Assembly (NCBI GenBank): GCA_002633025.1
Contig: NMRB01000094.1
Coordinates: 412,032-476,031, forward strand
DNA from: Notospermus geniculatus
Lineage: Eukaryota; Nemertea; Pilidiophora; Heteronemertea; Lineidae
Direction: 5' to 3'
DNA length: 64,000 bases
In this document: positions 24,101-33,814 of the stretch, piece after piece
Layout of the letters: the number at the start of each line of letters is the position of its first letter
How positions within the stretch are numbered: position 1 is the first letter of the stretch
The notes under the pieces: model-generated
The model's input: the letters and a program-made list of their open reading frames with translations, nothing else
What the model was told of the DNA's origin: nothing
The model's database searches: none
Translations under genes and position numbers: made by a program

Positions 24101-24779
24101 GAGTAATCTCAAATGACGTTTTATGTATGGTCATAGATCAGTCTCATGCACATTGAGTAATATCAAATGCGTTTTGCCTATGGTCATTGATCAGTCTCAT
24201 GCACATTGAGTAACATACAAATGACGTTTTGTGTGTGGTCATAGATCAGTCTCATGCATATTGAGTAAAAATAGTGTTTTGTGAATGATCATAGACCAGT
24301 TTTATGCACTGAGTGTGATCTTGGCAAACCCCTGTTTCATTTTTTGCATCGTAGTTCAGAATGATTCCTTTTCTTAGCTAAAGCTTATCATGCACATTTT
24401 TTTACTTACATGTAAAGTCTGGCAACATCTACATGTAACTTTGACCCAATGGAATGCGGAAGTTAGGAAATTGATAGTTGGATTTTCCACGGACCTTTAA
24501 TCGCACGCGGCTATTGAATAACCAGTCGACAGCGCGAACAATAGGGGAATGACCACAAATGATCGACAAGCATGATTAAAAACCGCAAAGCTCTGCCACA
24601 TTACATGACTCCCGCATTTCATTGGGTCGAAGTTAGATGTTGCCAGACTTTACATCTATTTATCTGCCAATATTTTCACAAGTTTATTTCCTTTTTCAGG
24701 CACAGTTGGCGGAGCTGGACTGACACCCTTCAACCTCCTCTCCATCCTGGCAATGGCAATACTTGCCGCCATCTTCTAG
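15172..24779 (+). CDS. CUB-domain cell-surface protein (three CUB domains, GPI-type C-terminus)
   Basis: Exons: 15221-15416 (or from ATG 15172), 15969-16192, 17284-17464, 17705-17904, 19004-19190, 19326-19537, 20603-20662, 21540-21638, 22009-22092, 24700-24779. All phases join into one frame of about 507 codons plus leader. Each CUB domain uses two exons: a phase-2 intron inside the domain, phase-1 introns between domains. CUB1 has 'LKIFDG' and 'VLCG'; CUB2 has 'TPGYPGIYPPNTKC', 'EDYVKVYEG' and 'NFCG'; CUB3 is degenerate ('NCEDYLEV', but 'ICLKDL' where LCG is usual). A short Thr/Ser-rich stalk follows, then 'LLSILAMAILAAIF' and stop, which looks like a GPI-attachment signal or a tail-less membrane segment. 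CUB domains mediate extracellular protein or ligand binding; no catalytic domain is visible. From ATG 15172 a hydrophobic leader (MLVRFSVLVYVYFLFSA) reads straight into CUB1, but a good splice acceptor lies at 15220, so an upstream first exon is possible. Confidence 0.8.
15570..15845. mobile_element. Long fold-back element in CUB intron 1
   Basis: 'tcaactcgagtggagactca' on the left pairs with 'gagtctccactcgagttga' on the right, and the pairing continues inward through 'aaaatggttcgaaatac' and 'gtatttcgaaccatttt'. No coding capacity. Confidence 0.8.
16228..16400 (+). mobile_element. Deu-domain-like SINE (tRNA-derived)
   Basis: The head 'atggcgcagtggaaacatc', B-box-like 'gtgttcgacccccgg', 'tcatgtgataaagaggg' and 'ttcggtttcctcttgcag' run in the same order as the minus-strand copy at 10245-10512. 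It lies in the intron after exon 2 of the CUB gene. Confidence 0.7.
16680..17110. repeat. Short tandem and dispersed repeats in CUB intron
   Basis: 'caaccatcttgattttcgtt' occurs twice in tandem (about 16724 and 16771). 'cagactgaatgcatgagcat' occurs at about 16793 and 16929. No exon signal seen. Confidence 0.5.
18059..18200. mobile_element. MITE present only in copy 1, TAA target duplication
   Basis: The ends 'caaggttcattagcacacgg' and 'ccgtgtgccaatgaaccttg' are inverted repeats. TAA flanks it (18056-18058 and 18201-18203); copy 2 has a single TAA at 18813-18815 in the same context. This defines the element boundaries exactly. Confidence 0.9.
18296..18479 (+). pseudogene. Truncated extra copy of the CUB2 second exon
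   Basis: It is identical in coding sequence to 17721-17904 but begins right after the N and lacks the splice acceptor and first 16 exon bases. It keeps the donor. It cannot be spliced in as it stands and is most likely the other haplotype. Confidence 0.8.
18605..18788. mobile_element. MITE present only in copy 2, TTAA target site
   Basis: The ends 'agcgaattgata' and 'tatcaattcgct' are perfect inverted repeats, with TTAA outside both (18601-18604 and 18789-18792). Copy 1 has a single TTAA at the same place (18032-18035). TTAA duplication points to piggyBac-type mobilisation. AT-rich, non-coding. Confidence 0.9.
20266..20543. repeat. 95-bp minisatellite, about three units, in CUB gene intron
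   Basis: 'cttgctcattgccagcaatt' starts at 20266, 20361 and 20456, an exact 95-bp period. Units are almost identical, indicating recent expansion or homogenisation. It lies about 60 bases upstream of the stalk exon 20603-20662. Confidence 0.9.
20800..21050 (-). mobile_element. SINE fragment with Deu-like core
   Basis: On the minus strand 'ggtactccggtttcctcctg' (about 20872-20893) repeats the conserved core of the SINE at 10245-10512. The flanks are diverged, so the limits are approximate. Confidence 0.5.
22167..22274. mobile_element. Fold-back element, AGGGCCGTAGCT ends
   Basis: It starts 'agggccgtagct' and ends 'agctacggccct'. The same ends bound 47157-47288. Both contain a poly-C/G-rich block near one end. 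Confidence 0.75.
22904..23061. mobile_element. Fold-back element, copy 1 (family with 38808-38963)
   Basis: 'gcccatacacg' and 'caatattattgcacaatat' on the left mirror 'atattgtgcaataatattg' and 'cgtgtatgggc' on the right. The copy at 38808-38963 has the same ends and interior ('gaagaaagatt'), so this is a dispersed MITE family of about 155 bp. Confidence 0.85.
23501..23620. mobile_element. Fold-back element with GGGCCGTATTCTAAAA ends
   Basis: 'ggccgtattctaaaac' on the left mirrors 'tctagaatacgggcc' on the right. The terminal words resemble those of 42690-42814 ('gcccgtattttagaatg'), suggesting related elements. Confidence 0.6.
23785..24310. repeat. Minisatellite of about 52-56 bp, roughly ten units
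   Basis: The unit is built of 'gttttgtgtatggtcat', 'agatcagtctcatgca' and 'cattgagtaatatcaaatg'. Starts of 'gttttg' or its variants are near 23790, 23842, 23894, 23950, 24008, 24062, 24117, 24169, 24225 and 24272. Located in the last intron of the CUB gene. Confidence 0.85.
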
Positions 24780-25447
24780 GCGGATGTCAAGCGCAGACCG
24801 GAAGTTACCTCAGGAATTACTTAAAGATATCCGAGCATAAAATAGAGACAAAACACCTAAAAAATTCAAATACAAGCAAGCCAAAAATCTATATATTGTG
24901 GTCAGAAATTGATCACGGGCAAAATAAACGACTTTACGAAAATAATCACTTTTTTGAGAAAAAAAATGAGAGGCCGTGGTCAATGGCCAGATTATGTCAA
25001 GAAACTCATGAATACGTAAATGGCTATTACATGTATGTTAACAAATGTGACCTCAAATGTCCTACGCACAGAAGCACGTTCATGCACTTAAACCTGTACA
25101 TGTACATGTACAACTGAAATTGATGACCGCACATTTGGTAATTAACGTACGTGAGGCCGACCAAGGCTGATGACCTCAACTCTCGAGTATACATGCACAT
25201 GACTGGCGAGGTATCATCAGAAAAAGAGCGATTTGACATAAGTCTGATGTACGTATTCCCTACAACTTGCTTCGTAGATTTTCTCGATAATTGGTCGTAA
25301 CTGCGTGGATAATTGGGCAGTTATCCTCGACGTTAGACCTGGCTTACCGCGAACATCATACCAAGCAAGACTTTCAAAAGGAAAGATCCAAGTAGACACA
25401 ATACTATATATGTACAAGTGAATACAAGAGGACGTATAACAAATAAA
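24780..25447 (+). other. Probable 3' UTR and flank of the CUB gene
   Basis: AT-rich sequence after the stop codon with AATAAA at 24923-24928 and 25442-25447, either of which could direct polyadenylation. 'tacatgta' words are frequent. No further exon seen. Confidence 0.45.
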
Positions 25448-25992
25448 AACAATACGTACATGTACATGTACACGACCCTCTGTGGCATAACTTTCGCATT
25501 CTAGAAATTGCTAGGCAACGGGCAACCTAGTGATAAATAGGATGCAAAACCGGTCACTAAACATTAATGTTTGGCTGTCGAATTTCAAGTTTTCATTTCG
25601 GCATATACCATGGCTAGAAAAAAAAGTATTTCATCTTAGTTTATGTACAGGGACAAGAAACCTGGTGCTTTCTAGCCTGTGATTGGCTTTCATCATCAGG
25701 AAGAAGCGGGCAATTTTTCTGAGGTTGAAAGGCAATCTATGTGCAGGCAAAGCCAGGTGAGTTTCTGAAAAGTACAATCCAAATCCATACCAATTCGTGA
25801 CGTCAGAGTGAATCTGGGCTATTATCCCATACAGTAATCATGAGGCCGCAATTTCTGGGCTAGGTTACAATTTTGTCATTCCTTGGATGGAGAAATGACG
25901 TACACTATAAACAAAGCCACTGCATAACGCAGGGGGTTTCGGGCAACATACCTGCGTTGTCACGTGGCTGTGTTTCCATGGTGATGAACAAA

Positions 25993-26121
25993 ATGGCCGC
26001 CGTGTTGAACGAGGAGAACTTTCTTTTGTTCAGCAGCCCTGTTGGAGCAGGGGTGCTGAACAACGTGGCTTTGGGACTTGTCATGATACCGAAAATAATT
26101 GGGCAATATTTGGTACTGTGA
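25993..26121 (+). CDS. Small open frame with good start context, function unknown
   Basis: 'aaaatggccgccgtg' is a strong initiation context. The 42-residue frame reads MAAVLNEENFLLFSSP, then a hydrophobic 'GVLNNVALGLVMIPK' stretch, and ends in TGA. It could be a first exon with an unseen donor, a micropeptide, or chance. No family recognised. Confidence 0.2.
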   Translation: MAAVLNEENFLLFSSPVGAGVLNNVALGLVMIPKIIGQYLVL

Positions 26122-26971
26122 CAAGACCTCGCCAACTCGTTGAACTTGTATACGACGTGGCGGTCCCAGATTAGGTCGTGTTAAGCAGAAAGAAGTGACG
26201 CGGTTTTGAAACTTAAATGTGTGCAGTACATATTTAAGTCAAGATAAATGTTTGTCTCAATCGATTTGATCAAAAAGAAAATCGATTTCACCAAGAAGTT
26301 GTAGTTATCATCCCATTTAGGTTTCAAACCGTTGGTATAGTCACAAATATAATCAACCATGCCCCAAACGGTGTCCTGGTGCCAACCATGGGGGTAAGGT
26401 TGATATTTTTTCTTTAATATACCACTGCATTAATAAAATTCTATTTTAATCAAAAACGTTGTGTATATACATATAATGCGATATATGCTTATGAATTTCG
26501 TCTACATGTATGATTGGACATCACGTTTCCTTTGATGTCTGAGTTTTAGATTTGGTCGCACCTGTGACCTAGTTACGTTGGAAACAAAAAACTAGTGCAT
26601 GTGATAAGAGTAAACTCAGTTTTCGGCCAGGGAGACCTGCAGCTCCTCTTTTAAGGGCGGGCAAATTCGATTGAAGCAGCTGCGAGAACTTTTGACGTAA
26701 GATGGCGCCTGCATCAAAGGCAGTGATTGGCCAGTCTGATGCAAGAAGTATTTTGGACCAATCAGCGTGCTGCGTGANTTTGCCCCCCCCCCCCCCAACT
26801 TCCAGGACGTTTCTACGGCCCTGTAGCAGATGGGTTGCAGGGGCCTACACCCCACCCTGTTACGTAGGTATTTATTGGAAAAGACTCTCCGTGAGCTTTC
26901 CAATGAACTAAGCGATGGGTTCGAGGTGCCTCTCAAGCCTTTTTACATATTATCTTGATGGGTGCCGTGTG
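26122..26971. other. Intergenic DNA
   Basis: No gene seen. A single N (26778) next to a poly-C run is a sequencing ambiguity. Confidence 0.4.
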
Positions 26972-27232
26972 GATCAGCAAAAAGATAATGATGAAGAAAT
27001 TTGGTAACACCTTTTTCATGATCAACTGTGTATTCTTGAGACTATAGCTTTCGACCCCTACTAGGTTTTCGCCAGGTCTACTTCGTCTTCTAGGTCTCCG
27101 TCGGGTCTACTACTAGGTCTTCGTCAGGTCCTGGCGAAGACCTAGTTGGGGTCGAAAGCTAGCCTCAAGAAAACATAGCTGATCATGAAAAAGGTGTTAC
27201 CAAATTTCTTCATCATCAAGCTTTTTGACCAG
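26972..27232. mobile_element. Long fold-back element
   Basis: 'gatgaagaaatttggtaaca' near the left end mirrors 'tgttaccaaatttcttcatc' near the right end, continuing inward to 'ctttcgacccc' and 'ggggtcgaaag'. The centre holds repeated 'ctaggtcttcg' variants. Arms over 90 bases allow a strong hairpin. Confidence 0.85.
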
Positions 27233-27724
27233 TACATAATTACATGTACTTTCATATTCAAAAATATGGTCTTGGCAATGAAAGGGTGGGAAGAGTTCCA
27301 CATAATTTCGTAACGCTCTTCCTGTCCGACCTTTGGGCTACAGGTGGCCTACCTACATGGTAAATCACCCACTACGTATTCTATGAATCCCCCGAGTGGG
27401 GACTTGTCATGTTCCTGTGACGAATGGAAGATTTTCGAAGTACCTCCAACTCATTCGTTGCATGTGGGTCCCTGCCAAGAAATTTATTCACCCAGTATAG
27501 GCTAATATTTGATCGCACGATTTCGAAAGTCTATTGGATGCTGTAGATACGGTGTCTTCCCGGAAGAGGAGTGCAATTTAATTAACCTCATTCTCTCCCG
27601 TGAATGTTTTGACGGTCTCAATTGGACGAGTGACGCTTTGTCGAGTGGGTCAAATTGCAGCTCGAGGGAATTCCCTTTAAGCTAAATTAAGACATACAAA
27701 GAATTTTGACGTCACTTAATGAGC

Positions 27725-27762
27725 TATTTAAAGATAAGAAGCTGGCTGCAACTTTCCATTCA
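27725..27762 (+). promoter_or_regulatory. Candidate core promoter of the mucin-like gene
   Basis: TATTTAAA at 27725-27732 lies about 33 bases upstream of 'tccattc' (A at 27758), a fit to the metazoan initiator. The implied 5' UTR is about 155 bases before ATG 27913. Inferred from motif and spacing only. Confidence 0.45.
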
Positions 27763-27912
27763 CTTTTTGATTACGATACGAGAGGATACCATCTGTCAAA
27801 CGAAGGCACTTTCTTGTGGAATCAAAGACTAAAAACGGCGAAGACATCTTTTCACGTCTACTCAATTCACCATTGAGGACAAAACTTGACTATTAGTCGA
27901 CACAAAGCAAAG

Positions 27913-30900
27913 ATGTTGAAGAAAATGGTCTTGTACATCGTGATCCTTGGGACCGTTTCAGTAAGTATAAAAGTACTTATTTTCGCTTGGCCCGCGTCTG
28001 CCAATTAATGCACTGCAACGTGGCGGTCTGCACTGTGTTATCGAACACACCAATGTTGGTTAACAGGTTCGTAATACATGTAGTACTACCGCCCAATGGT
28101 AAAAAGTTTGTTCTAAGAACAGTACTACCCTCCAATGGTAAAACGTCTGTCCTAGATCAACACTACACTCCAATGGTAAAAAGTTTGTTATAAGAACAGT
28201 ACCACCGTCCAATGGTAAAAGGTTTGTTCTAAGGACAGTACTACCGTCCAATGGTAAAAAGTTTGTTGTAGGAAAGGTACTACCCTCCAATGGTAAAAAG
28301 TTAATTCTAAGAACAGTACTACCCTCCAATGGTAAAAAGTTTTGTTCTAAGAACAGTACCGGTACTACCCACCAAAGGTAAAAGGTTTGTTCTGAGAACT
28401 ACAGTACCTCCAATGGTAAAATGTTTGTTGTGGGAAAGGTACTACCCTCCAATGGTAAAAAGATTGTTCTTAGAACATTACTACCCTCCAATGGTAAAAA
28501 GTTTGTTAAAAGTGCCTGAATTTGGTTCTCAATAATCAATTTCTTACCATCGCCTCTGGCAAACAAAGTAAAGCGATACTGAAGTTGTCCACGTAAAAAA
28601 AACAAAGTAACAGCGCAATAAAAACATTGTTCCTTAAGGTACATGTAAATCTAAATATTTATATCCATTTTTATGCTGAGGGTAATTGGGGGCAGTTCAA
28701 CTTACTCACTATCTCAACCATGTTGCGATATATCGTTCTCAGTGACCTATGGCAAGACGTAATGTTTCCTTGGTCCAAGTTGAAATCTCCGCTCATAATT
28801 TACCTTTTTCAGGTTTTATGCATCGTTTAACCTATTTTTATAAAGAGGCTGTTTCGCCTCCGAATCCAATAAGGGTGTAACACTTTTTATTCATGGGTTG
28901 TCGGTGTTTCAAAACACCTTTTTTTTACTTCTTACATACTCCTTCATCGAGCTTATTAAAAGTTGTATACGGGAAGGAACAGGCCCTAATTAATGGGTTG
29001 TTGTTAATCAAACACTTTCTGTGATGAAACACTTTTTGTGATCAAAAGTGTTACATCTTTATACAACATCAACATTTTTCGAGGGACGTTTTAAATACAG
29101 TTCTTAAAAATAACATATCACGACTTCATTGTTTACATTCAATGTGTGTAAACAAGGATGTTTACATTACGTTATTATGGACTTTTGGGACATGCCAACC
29201 CACCAAATTGAATATTTTCAGTATCAAAAGAATTTCTAGAGGGGCATGCCACCAACAAATTACTCATAAGACAAAGAAAGACGAGACATAAACAAACAAA
29301 ATGTAAATAAACAATGATTTTCGTGGCCCGCGAAAATATCCGTGATACATTATCTTTAAGGCGAGACAGTCTCTTTAATATGTCCACCTGTACGTGCTGA
29401 AAATGTTGTACTGAGTCAGTGATGTTCCCAGAAGAGAGACTTTGTAACATCTTACACGATACTTGAAGTTAATTAAATGACCTATAATTAACTATCTATA
29501 CATATCAGGAATATTCAGAGAAAGTAATCAACGTGGTTTCCTGTCATATCTTGTCGGCAGGACTTCCATGTTACCCAGAATAAGACATCCTTGGTAATCT
29601 TGATGAGATATCGATGAAAAAGAAAGTGTTTAGAGGAAGTACATCTTCATTGAAGTTAGCAACAAACGTCGGCCTCTTTGTTGGTCGAATCGTAAATCTT
29701 GCTATATTGACGTTATATTCCTGTTTTTTCGCTCTCTCGGCTAAGGCCTTTTGGTCAGAAGCCAAGATCAAGTTCACCCAAGTACTTTTAAAACTAATGC
29801 TGTCTGAAACAGAGTCTCTACTCCTTCACAAAATCAACATCATTGTTCCTTGATCTGTCAGAATAATTTCAAACAAACCTTGACTTCATGAATTTACTCT
29901 TCTGTATCCTTGAATTAGTCTGATTTTTCGTATTTTCAGGTCCTATCGAACACGAAGCCGACCGATGAAGTTGTCAGCAGAGGTGTTCTCCATTCTTTTG
30001 ATCATCCGGCAAGAGGGGACGTTGTTCCTGAAGTCTTTGACAACCAAGCGCCCAGTTTTCCATCGTGGAAGGATAGCCTGGCCATCAAACCCTCCAGTAT
30101 TTCACCCAGCGGGCAGGACTCTGACCTCGTCAACAGCCAAGCCTCTACGTTTCCAAAGAAAGGCGATATCCCAGACTCTGATCATCCGGCTAGAGGGGAC
30201 GTTCCTGCAGTGTTTGACAACCAAGCGCCCAGTTTTCCATCGTNNNNNNNNNNNNNNNNNNNNNNNNNNNNNNNNNNNNNNNNNNNNNNNNNNNNNNNNN
30301 NNNNNNNNNNNNNNNNNNNNNNNNNNNNNNNNNNNNNNNNNNNNNNNNNNNNNNNNNNNNNNNNNNNNNNNNNNNNNNNNNNNNNNNNNNNNNNNNNNNN
30401 NNNNNNNNNNNNNNNNNNNNNNNNNNNNNNNNNNNNNNNNNNNNNNNNNNNNNNNNNNNNNNNNNNNNNNNNNNNNNNNNNNNNNNNNNNNNNNNNNNNN
30501 NNNNNNNNNNNNNNNNNNNNNNNNNNNNNNNNNNNNNNNNNNNNNNNNNNNNNNNNNNNNNNNNNNNNNNNNNNNNNNNNNNNNNNNNNNNNNNNNNNNN
30601 NNNNNNNNNNNNNNNNNNNNNNNNNNNNNNNNNNNNNNNNNNNNNNNNNNNNNNNNNNNNNNNNNNNNNNNNNNNNNNNNNNNNNNNNNNNNNNNNNNNN
30701 NNNNNNNNNNNNNNNNNNNNNNNNNNNNNNNNNNNNNNNNNNNNNNNNNNNNNNNNNNNNNNNNNNNNNNNNNNNNNNNNNNNNNNNNNNNNNNNNNNNN
30801 NNNNNNNNNNNNNNNNNNNNNNNNNNNNNNNNNNNNNNNNNNNNNNNNNNNNNNNNNNNNNNCGCCCAGTTTTTCATCGTGGGAGGATAACTTGGCCACC

Positions 30901-33024
30901 AAAGTCTCCACTACTTCACCCAGCGAGGAGGACCCCGACCACGTCGACAGCCAAGCCTCTACGTTCCCAACGAAAGGCGATATCCCAGCCTACGATCATC
31001 CGGCAAGAGGGGACGTCCCTGCAGTTTTTGACAACCAAGCGCCCAGTTTTTCATCGTGGGAGGATAACTTGGCCACCAAAGTCTCCACTATTTCACCCAG
31101 CGAGGAGGACCCCGACCACGTCGACAGCCAAGCCTCTACGTTCCCAACGAAAGGCGATATTCCAGCCTACGATCATCCGGCAAGAGGGGACGTCCCTGCA
31201 GTCTTTGACGACCAAGCGCCCAGTTTATCATATTGGAAGGAAAATCTGGCCACAAAAGCCCCCAGTATTTCACCCAGCGTAGAGGACCCCTCCCTCGTCG
31301 CTAGCCAAGCCTCTACGTTTCCAATGATAAACGATATCCCTGTCACCAAAAAACCTGCGCATTCAAAGAGAAGCGAATCCGCCATTGATGAAACCCAAGC
31401 AACTCCATCCGCAACGACAGAAGACCCAGTCATCGTCGAATCGCAACCCACTATACATGCAACAAAAGGACATACACGTGTCATTGTTAGGTCCAAACCT
31501 CCTTCCCATTTGCAGAAACGAAATATACCAGCCATAATCGACAAGTCTTCTGATACACCCCCAAGAGGAGATGTTCCTGCCGTGGCCCCCACGCATTCAC
31601 CGACGGACAGGCCCGCCTTCAGTACTCTATCCTTGTCAGTACCTTCATCGAAAGGAAATGGCCCCACTTTGGGCGACATCCGAAACGCTAGTTTGTCGCC
31701 GACAGAAGATCCGGTAACCCCCAAACAGACTACGACCTACCTACCGCCAAGAGGAGACGTACCTGACGTCGACATTACGCATGATATCGGACCGACACTT
31801 CCACCACTCGAAAACGACATTTCAACACAGAACCCACCATTTCCAGATCGTTCTGAGGTGGAATCAACGACCTTGCGAATTACAAGTCCACCAGAAGTAG
31901 TGCCGACCTCATCAGATCCAAAACCGACCACTGCCGAACTTGCCACATCTACTGTCGTTACTAGCACAACGAAAATTCGTACGGGGTATTCAACAACAGT
32001 GGCTTCACCTTCAACGAGTCTACCCGATGTAGTGCCGACCTCATCAGATCCAAAACCGACCGAACTTGCCACATCTACTGTTGTTTCTAGCACAACAAAA
32101 ATTCCTAAAGGGTACTCTACAACTGTGGCTTCACCTTCAACGAGTCTACCCGGTGTAGTGCCGACCTCATCAGATCCAAAACCGACCGAACTTGCCACAT
32201 CTACTGTTGTTTCTAGCACAACAAAAATCCCTAAAGGGTACTCTACAACGCTGGCTTCACCTACAGCGAGTCTACCCGAAGCAGCGCCGACATCATCCGA
32301 TCCAAAACCGACCAGTACCGAACTTGCTACATCTACTGTCGTTCCTAGCACTAGGAAAGTTCCCGAAGCAAGTTCGGACCGCCGAGTCCACACACGGTCA
32401 ACAAAGCATACGGATTATGTTGCCACGACAGTGACTTTATCTACTAGTGAAAATCCGAAACAAGATGTTTCTGGCTACTACAACGCCTTGTATGATTTGT
32501 TACCAGCCACTATAGTCATTGCATCTGTAGTTTTTGTTCTTTCCCTTGGACTGATTCCTTTCTGCATCTGTCATGTTTGTCGCAATAAATTAAAAGACGT
32601 GGATTTCGAAAAAAATAATGGGCCAAGTATGCCCACTTTCGGAAAATGTGAGAGACTGGATACCTACTACCCAAAAAACATTCCTGATGGGTATGGACCT
32701 TGGCCGAATGCTGTTGACCATATGCCTGAGGATTTACTGAATGATAGAACGGTTTATGTCGATCCGAAGTATATCAACCCGAAGTCAGAATCTCCGGTTC
32801 TCGCAGGAGTGGGAAAATGTCGCCCTCTGGAGTCAGAGGATGACATCAATATGGACAATGGTTCCGTAACGATTCCTGAAAACAATAATATGGTGGCTAA
32901 GAATACAAACTTGAGAAGTACATCCGGTGAACATGAATCAGTGTATTTAGAAATAGAACCGTACACAAAGCCATCGGCAGTTTGCAAAGGTGTTGTTCAC
33001 GTGACCAACTTGTGTTACTTTTGA
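27913..33024 (+). CDS. Mucin-like single-pass membrane protein with RGD repeats and ITIM-like tail
   Basis: Exon 1 (27913-27960) encodes MLKKMVLYIVILGTVS and ends in a perfect donor; exon 2 starts at 29940 in phase 0 and runs to TGA 33022-33024. The leader continues as VLSNTKPTDE, so a signal peptide is clear. Next come 59-residue (177-bp) repeats containing 'DHPARGDVPAVF' and 'SQASTFP', then four 42-44-residue Ser/Thr/Pro repeats ('TELATSTVV', 'SSDPKPT'). One membrane span ('ATIVIASVVFVLSLGLIPF') and a cytoplasmic tail of about 147 residues follow. The extracellular part is rich in O-glycosylation sites and carries at least six RGD tripeptides, so integrin-type adhesion is possible. The tail has several tyrosines, including SVYLEI (ITIM-like). 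The N gap has the wrong length: coding sequence before it is in a different frame from that after it, so translating straight through gives a false N-terminus. No named family recognised. Confidence 0.8.
28078..28505. repeat. Minisatellite of about 40-45 bp in the mucin-like gene intron
   Basis: About ten units built of 'ctaccctccaatggtaaaaa' and 'gtttgttctaagaacagta'. Located in intron 1, 120 bases after the signal-peptide exon. Frames through it on both strands are repeat artefacts. Confidence 0.9.
28850..29939. other. Remainder of mucin-like gene intron
   Basis: AT-rich. 'gtgtaacacttttt' (about 28874) and 'aaaagtgttacatc' (about 29045) are inverted and may bound a decayed fold-back element. 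The branch and pyrimidine region 'ttttcgtattttcag' ends at 29939. Confidence 0.4.
30000..31320 (+). repeat. 177-bp coding tandem repeat (RGD repeat array)
   Basis: 'gatcatccggc(a/t)agagg' starts at 30000, 30180, 30994 and 31171; the last two are exactly 177 bp apart, and the first unit is 3 bp longer. Units encode 59 residues. The units flanking the N gap differ at few positions, and unresolved units fill the gap. Confidence 0.9.
30244..30862. other. Assembly gap of 619 N inside the RGD repeat array
   Basis: Unit starts of 30180 before the gap and an inferred 30817 after it are 637 apart, not a multiple of 177. Filling with three or four whole units would need 513 or 690 bases, so the gap size is an estimate, and reading frame is lost across it in this assembly. 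Confidence 0.9.
31897..32405 (+). repeat. Ser/Thr/Pro coding repeat, four units of 126-132 bp
   Basis: 'gtagtgccgacctcatc' or its variant starts at 31897, 32029, 32155 and 32281. Period is a multiple of three, preserving frame, as expected for a mucin-type domain. Confidence 0.9.
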
Positions 33025-33139
33025 GATTTTTGTAATTCGTCCAAACTGCCGTGTTGTCGTCTAGTTGTGAGACGGTCGTATACCCGGTGAGAAAGAATCT
33101 AATGCCCCTCTTCCTGATGTCTTTGGTCTCTGTAGAGTT

Positions 33140-33299
33140 CAATAGGAGCTGTCAGTCAGTTGACCAACAGGAGTCACTACGGTCCAATTCAATGCCTAGG
33201 GGACCCATTCATGGTTGATTGAGCACCAATCAGGAGAACTGGTCCGGTGGAAGTTTGCTTTCGTCTTTTTTCGACAAGCTCGGCTGGCTGCTCCTACTG
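33140..33299. mobile_element. Fold-back element, CAATAGGAGC family, copy 2
   Basis: Same ends and interior as 3967-4138. It lies 115 bases after the stop codon of the mucin-like gene and may be part of its 3' UTR or mark its end. Confidence 0.75.
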
Positions 33300-33814
33300 A
33301 ATGTTGACGCTTAAGCCATTTAATGTATGGATGGAGGGCATCCCATATTGGGGGGGGGCATTAGAATGGCACTATAGGATCACTTTCCATAGCATATTTT
33401 GTAACAATCCATGAGGGACATTGCAACTTTGTTGGCGACTGTTGACATCAGGTGCAAAGCAGACCTACTCGGAATGTAACTAGGCCAAATTTATCGGACT
33501 AGCCTATTTTCAATCAAACTGTGGGCGAACCACCTGCTTCAGAGTCCATCATGCTGTGAACTAGGGCAGGTCCCATGTTTCGTGCCCTCGAAATGCTGTG
33601 TCCGACCTCCCCTTCTATTGTAAAAAGGATCACAGAGATTTTGCGCGAACAGCTTTCATTGGTGAGTTTTTGTTACTCGGTGTGATATTTACCCTTTTTT
33701 TCAAAGAAAGGAATGTTCATGGTTATTTCTCGAAGTAGGCATATGTTTCAGAATTCCACAACATGTATAGTATTTATTTTGTATATAAGTATGGTTATTT
33801 GTTAATCAGGGACT

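Noticed and set aside
29965-30243. Start of a continuous 1,019-codon frame at ATG 29965
   Set aside because: It is in the wrong frame relative to the 59-residue repeats before the gap and only joins the real frame because N codons contain no stops. The signal-peptide exon at 27913 and phase-0 acceptor at 29939 give the correct reading.
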